64,000 nucleotides of DNA, taken from contig NZ_FTNK01000003.1 of assembly GCF_900156375.1 (NCBI RefSeq), forward strand, positions 124,001 through 188,000. Reading direction: 5' to 3'. Below, piece by piece: positions 60,135 to 64,000 of this stretch (position 1 is the stretch's first letter; each line of letters starts with the position of its first letter). Below the pieces are notes generated by a model, which had not been told where the DNA came from, did no database searches, and saw only the letters and a list, made by a program, of their open reading frames with translations. Source of the DNA: Paenibacillus macquariensis (GTDB lineage: Bacteria > Bacillota > Bacilli > Paenibacillales > Paenibacillaceae). The translations under genes were made by a program, and so were the position numbers.

Positions 60135-61012
60135 AGAGCTCCTTTTATTTCCGGATAAGTGAATACGAATCCGTGCTCAAGAGCTTTACTTGGGATGACA
60201 CGTTGCCCCTTTAGTAAGATAAGTGATAGCTCGCCTACGATCCCTTTTAAGAGAAAGCTCGGAAGGGGAAACCAATAGGGTTTATTATGTATAGCCGCGA
60301 CAGCTTTACCAAATTGGTCGTTCGTGACGGGCTGTGATGCAGAAGCATTGACAGGCCCTTCGATATTAGGGTTAAGGATGCAGAAATCAATTAACCTCAC
60401 CATATCCGAAATATGAATCCATGACATCCACTGCTGACCACTGCCAATTCTTCCACCTACGCCAAGCCTAAAGGGAAGTCGCATCATCGGATACGCCCCA
60501 CCGTCATTTCCAAGTACTACACTGATTCGTAATTTAACTAATCGAACATCTGGAATGCTATCCGCTGCATCTTCCCATTGTTGGACAACGCCTGACGGGA
60601 AATCCATAACACGTGTTTGCGAATGCTCATCGAATGTTTCGTCTAAAGAGGTGCCGTAAATGGCTATGGCTGAAGCCTGAATGACAACAGCAGGTTTTTT
60701 CTTTAATTGGGAGATTAGTTTCCTGACAGATGAGACGGTTGTGAGTCGTGACTCCATGATCCGCTTCTTGGCTTGTTTCGTCCACCGCTGACTTAGTGAT
60801 GCTCCCGCAAGATTCACAAGTGCGTCCAAATTCTCTAATGACTCAGGATGATGATTTATTTGGTCCCATGTGAGGTACTCCAAATGTTCGTGGAAAGTTG
60901 GATTCGAGGGGATCTTTCGAGTAATGATGACGATGTGATGTCCTTGTGTAGTCCAATGCTTAATTAAGGATTGTCCGATAAAACCTGTTCCTCCACATAT
61001 GGCGATTTTCAT
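60119..61012 (-). CDS. TIGR01777-family NAD-dependent epimerase-like protein
   Basis: A 297-residue SDR-type protein. The N-terminal MKIAICGGTGFIGQSLIKHW carries the nucleotide-binding motif, and VNLAGASLSQRWTKQAKKRI and QASAIAIYGTS are standard for the TIGR01777/YfhF group. The C-terminal DUF1731 segment (LEHGFVFTYPEIKGALQDLK) is present. The ATG at 61012 has AAAAGGAG ten bases before it. No substrate is known for the family. A longer reading from 61111 has no ribosome site. Confidence 0.92.
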   Translation of the reverse strand: MKIAICGGTGFIGQSLIKHWTTQGHHIVIITRKIPSNPTFHEHLEYLTWDQINHHPESLENLDALVNLAGASLSQRWTKQAKKRIMESRLTTVSSVRKLISQLKKKPAVVIQASAIAIYGTSLDETFDEHSQTRVMDFPSGVVQQWEDAADSIPDVRLVKLRISVVLGNDGGAYPMMRLPFRLGVGGRIGSGQQWMSWIHISDMVRLIDFCILNPNIEGPVNASASQPVTNDQFGKAVAAIHNKPYWFPLPSFLLKGIVGELSLILLKGQRVIPSKALEHGFVFTYPEIKGALQDLK

Positions 61013-61082
61013 AATCACAAGCTCCTTTTCCTTATTAACTAATATGTTTGATCCGCTCATGCGGGGCACGTTCTTTCTGTAC

Positions 61083-61128
61083 AAAAAGACCACACAGTCG
61101 AAATGATTCATTTCAATGGTGTGGTCTT
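61083..61128 (-). terminator. Terminator of the DUF2621 gene
   Basis: AAGACCACAC (61086-61095) pairs with GTGTGGTCTT (61119-61128), with an inner GAAATG/CATTTC pairing. Five T follow on the minus strand. Confidence 0.75.
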
Positions 61129-61167
61129 ATATGTATAGGATAGGCAGTCTTATTCAATCGTATTATA

Positions 61168-61638
61168 TTATCTGTTTAGTAAATGTTCATACGGTTTGTA
61201 ATCAATCTCATTCTTTTTCAGAAACTTCATCAAGAACTTATTGTCTCGCTTAGGAGTAGCGACAATGTATCCTTGAATACAGTGGTCCCTTGTAACTTCA
61301 GTTGCCTTATTCTCAATAGCTATCTTACCAATTTCAGCTGCAATGGAATGTTTGGCTATATCTCGAAATGCCGTGGGAACGGGACTAACTAACAAATCCA
61401 AAAGTGCTTTCGATTCGTCGTTCCACATCGGACGACTTCGTTCTACCCAATAATTCTGCCAATCTAACTTGGATTTCCCATCTGCTTTGGGTAGCACCTT
61501 CAGAAACTTACGGAACATGAAGAAGCCCCCGATACACATGGCTCCCATCATAACGATTGTCCAAAAGGCAATGGAGTTCATGAACCATCTACTAGGCGTG
61601 GTGCTTAATAACAAATTGGCCACTATTGTGGAATACAT
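61168..61638 (-). CDS. DUF2621-family membrane protein
   Basis: A 156-residue protein with one helix near residues 20-42 (NSIAFWTIVMMGAMCIGGFF) and a soluble part containing KLDWQNYWVERSRPMWNDES and VSPVPTAFRDIAKHSIAAEI, then IQGYIVATPKRD. It matches the DUF2621 family of Bacillales (YneK-like). GAGGTG lies seven bases before ATG. The function is unknown. Confidence 0.85.
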   Translation of the reverse strand: MYSTIVANLLLSTTPSRWFMNSIAFWTIVMMGAMCIGGFFMFRKFLKVLPKADGKSKLDWQNYWVERSRPMWNDESKALLDLLVSPVPTAFRDIAKHSIAAEIGKIAIENKATEVTRDHCIQGYIVATPKRDNKFLMKFLKKNEIDYKPYEHLLNR

Positions 61639-61909
61639 ATATATTCACCTCAATGATATTTATCTTGACTTCATTTATTCCTGTTCATATGGAAATACTA
61701 AGAAAGATTATGTCTGACTCCATATAAAATCTTTATATTTATTATAGAAATAGCTATCTGAAAGTATTGTGAAGTAGCGTTAATATCAGAAGAGAAAACT
61801 GGTTTAATCAGGAAGGAACTGCTGTTTCTTTTTGATTATAACGCATTTCTAGATTTTTTTCGATATTCAAGTTAATATAAAGGATATTCGTGATAAAGGG
61901 GGATGCAAC

Positions 61910-63037
61910 ATGTTGAAAATTGGTTCCCATGTGTCTTTTTCGGACAAGGGTTTATTGAGTGCAGCTAAAGAAGCAAATACCTATGGATCTAATTCGTTTA
62001 TGATATATACCGGTGCACCACAGAATACGCGCCGTAAGCCGATCGATTCCATGTATCTTGTAGAAGGCAATGAACTGATGCAGAAAAATGGCGTCGAGGA
62101 GATTGTTGTTCATGCACCGTACATTGTTAATTTAGGGTCGTACAAGTCCAATACGTATGAACTTGCTATTAGCTTCTTACAGGAAGAGATTCGTCGTACA
62201 CATGCTATTGGTGTTAAGAATATTGTATTACATCCTGGTGCGTATACAGATATGGATGCTGATTACGGAATCCAGCGTATTGCTGATGGGTTAAATGATG
62301 TGTTAGAAGGTACAAATGAGACAGATGTTAACATCGCCTTAGAAACAATGGCTGGTAAAGGAACGGAAATTGGACGTAGTTTCGAGGAGCTTGCTCGAAT
62401 TATTGATAAAGTAAAACATAATGAACGTCTAACCATATGTGTAGATACCTGTCATATTCATGATGCAGGATACGATATCGTCGGTGACTTAGATGGCGTT
62501 CTTGAAGAATTTGATCGCATTATTGGACTTTCGCGTATTGGTGTTATCCATTTAAATGATAGCAAGAATCCGCGTGGTGCTGGTAAGGATCGTCATACGC
62601 CTATCGGTAGTGGATTTATTGGATTTGATACGATTAATCGCGTTGTCCACCATGAGAAGCTACAAGGCTTACCGTTTATTCTGGAAACACCTTGGATCGG
62701 TAAAGATGTCAAGACGCAACGGCCTATGTATGAAGTAGAGATTGCTTTGCTTCGTGGAAATGTGGCTGAACGATTCGGAATTGAATTCCTGAGTCAAGTA
62801 GAACAACTTCATTCGTATTTCGCAACCCAAGAGATAGACCCAAGAGCTTTTGTATTGGATATTTGGAATTTGCTGAAGAATGATGCTAAGGCCAAAAAAG
62901 CCGATCCACGGGAACCATTAGAACGTTTGTATGACATGGTTGTAGAGGCTAATCTGTTCTCTGATCTAAGTGAAGAAGGAATTAACCAACGGATCATCGC
63001 ATGTTTAGCAGGTAGGGATAACATTACAAGTTTATAA
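61910..63037 (+). CDS. nfo: Endonuclease IV (deoxyribonuclease IV) with C-terminal extension
   Basis: A 375-residue AP endonuclease that cuts abasic sites in base excision repair, using three zinc ions. The motifs MLKIGSHVSFSDKGL, EEIVVHAPYIVNLGS, NIVLHPGAYTDMD, ALETMAGKG, CVDTCHIHDAGYD, HLNDSKNPRGAGKDRH and FILETPW are all present. B. subtilis YqfS has about 297 residues; here about 85 more residues follow, helical and charged (LDIWNLLKNDAKAKKADPRE, EEGINQRIIACLAGRD). AAGGGGGA precedes ATG. It lies 42 bases before purU. Confidence 0.95.
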   Translation: MLKIGSHVSFSDKGLLSAAKEANTYGSNSFMIYTGAPQNTRRKPIDSMYLVEGNELMQKNGVEEIVVHAPYIVNLGSYKSNTYELAISFLQEEIRRTHAIGVKNIVLHPGAYTDMDADYGIQRIADGLNDVLEGTNETDVNIALETMAGKGTEIGRSFEELARIIDKVKHNERLTICVDTCHIHDAGYDIVGDLDGVLEEFDRIIGLSRIGVIHLNDSKNPRGAGKDRHTPIGSGFIGFDTINRVVHHEKLQGLPFILETPWIGKDVKTQRPMYEVEIALLRGNVAERFGIEFLSQVEQLHSYFATQEIDPRAFVLDIWNLLKNDAKAKKADPREPLERLYDMVVEANLFSDLSEEGINQRIIACLAGRDNITSL

Positions 63038-63079
63038 AGCCAACAAACACAAGTGTTGAGAGTGAGGTATATTATTAAA

Positions 63080-63976
63080 ATGGAAGTACACACAAAGAGT
63101 GTTCCCTTAACGGAAAACCCATACAAAGAACGTGCGCGAATGCTTATTTCTTGTCCAGATGGACCAGGGATTGTAGCTGCTGTATCTCATTTCTTACATC
63201 AACATGGAGCTAATATTGTTCAATCAGATCAGTACACTATGGATCCTGCTGGAGGCATGTTCTTCATGCGTGTCGAATTCGATCTTGTTGAACTGGAGCA
63301 GAAGTTGCCTGGACTGGAAGAGCAGTTCAAAGAGGTAGCATCTATGTTTAAGATGAATTGGAGAATTCACAATGTAAATCGCAAGAAGAAGATGGCTATC
63401 TTTGTTTCCAAGGAAGATCATTGTCTAGTTGAACTAATTTGGCAGTGGCAAGCTGGAGATCTCGATGGGGAAATTGCGATGGTCGTTAGTAATCATCCTG
63501 ACATGAAGGAATATGTTGAATCCTTCGGTATTCCGTACCACCTCATTCCAGTAACCCCAGATACAAAGAAAGAAGCGGAAATGCGGCAGTTAGAAGTGAT
63601 TGGCGATGATATAGATGTCATTATCCTTGCGCGCTATATGCAGATCATCTCACCTACGTTTATTGAACACTATCGTAATCGAATTATTAATATACACCAC
63701 TCTTTCCTTCCTGCATTTGTGGGAGGCAAACCTTATAATCAAGCGTATCACCGTGGTGTCAAAATCATTGGAGCAACTGCGCATTATGTCACAGAAGAGC
63801 TTGATGGTGGACCGATCATTGAGCAGGACGTACAACGTGTGAGTCATCGTGATGATGTGAGAGAGCTGAAGAGAATTGGACGGACCATTGAACGCGTAGT
63901 GCTAGCTAGAGCTGTGAAATGGCATATTGAAGATCGAATCTTGGTACATGAGAATAAAACGGTTGTTTTTAATTAA
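63080..63976 (+). CDS. purU: Formyltetrahydrofolate deformylase
   Basis: A 298-residue enzyme that hydrolyses 10-formyl-THF to THF and formate, which feeds purine synthesis. The N-terminal ACT domain is ARMLISCPDGPGIVAAVSHF, and the C-terminal hydrolase has VVSNHPDMK, ARYMQIISPTF, NIHHSFLPAFVGGKPYNQA and ARAVKWH. The ATG at 63080 lies after GAGGT with a long spacer; upstream GTG/TTG codons are alternatives. Its stop is at 63976, followed by 24 bases at the window end. Confidence 0.95.
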   Translation: MEVHTKSVPLTENPYKERARMLISCPDGPGIVAAVSHFLHQHGANIVQSDQYTMDPAGGMFFMRVEFDLVELEQKLPGLEEQFKEVASMFKMNWRIHNVNRKKKMAIFVSKEDHCLVELIWQWQAGDLDGEIAMVVSNHPDMKEYVESFGIPYHLIPVTPDTKKEAEMRQLEVIGDDIDVIILARYMQIISPTFIEHYRNRIINIHHSFLPAFVGGKPYNQAYHRGVKIIGATAHYVTEELDGGPIIEQDVQRVSHRDDVRELKRIGRTIERVVLARAVKWHIEDRILVHENKTVVFN

Positions 63977-64000
63977 ACTAGGAACTAAACATAAAGAATC

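Overview
The window comes from a low-GC, endospore-forming member of the Bacillales, most likely Paenibacillus or a close relative. Supporting signs are strong AGGAGG-type ribosome binding sites with frequent TTG and GTG starts, three small or conserved sporulation-linked genes (a YjcZ-like peptide, CmpA and a YdcC-like lipoprotein), and a block alr-ndoAI-ndoA-tex-cmpA-sprT followed by a tRNA cluster, which mirrors the Bacillus subtilis ydc region. A Gram-positive Tad pilus locus with DUF5702 and DUF6382/FHA genes also fits Paenibacillus. The organism assignment is inference from gene content.

Layout. 0-5 kb: the end of a GH36 alpha-galactosidase, a decayed HAD phosphatase relic, a small secreted protein, and a LacI regulator divergent from a butanediol dehydrogenase. 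5-10 kb: an EamA exporter divergent from a MocR regulator with a direct-repeat operator between them, an alpha/beta hydrolase, and a Feo iron operon in which FeoB is split into two translationally coupled genes. 10-14 kb: a secreted duplicated-domain protein, a BlaI/BlaR1-like pair whose sensor carries an 18-residue tandem repeat tail instead of a penicillin-binding domain, and a broken wrbA. 14-22 kb: a PHP hydrolase, an unknown gene, and a five-gene peptide/nickel-type ABC operon ending in an array of four hairpin repeats. 22-27 kb: miscellaneous enzymes, then a TPR regulator whose 3' end overlaps a 36-codon exported peptide gene, a compact peptide quorum-sensing cassette of the AimR/Alo type. 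27-31 kb: a two-component system with a BcrA-type ABC exporter. 31-43 kb: a membrane-anchored esterase, malic enzyme, the ydcC-alr-ndoAI-ndoA-tex-cmpA-sprT block and a five-tRNA cluster. 43-49 kb: SDR, MFS/MarR, PAS protein, XRE regulator, a second tRNA-Leu(GAG), glutathione peroxidase and small Cys-rich proteins. 49-60 kb: a complete Tad/Flp pilus operon preceded by a promoter and an attenuator-like terminator. 60-64 kb: a TIGR01777 epimerase, a DUF2621 protein, endonuclease IV with a C-terminal extension, and PurU.

The strongest candidates for something undescribed are the overlapping regulator/peptide cassette (25.6-27.2 kb), the covarying hairpin array (16.2 kb), the two hybrid-looking tRNA-Leu(GAG) genes bracketing 4.2 kb, the repeat-tailed BlaR1 homologue, and the leader hairpin of the Tad operon. 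All functional calls were made by reading the sequence; no database search was run.
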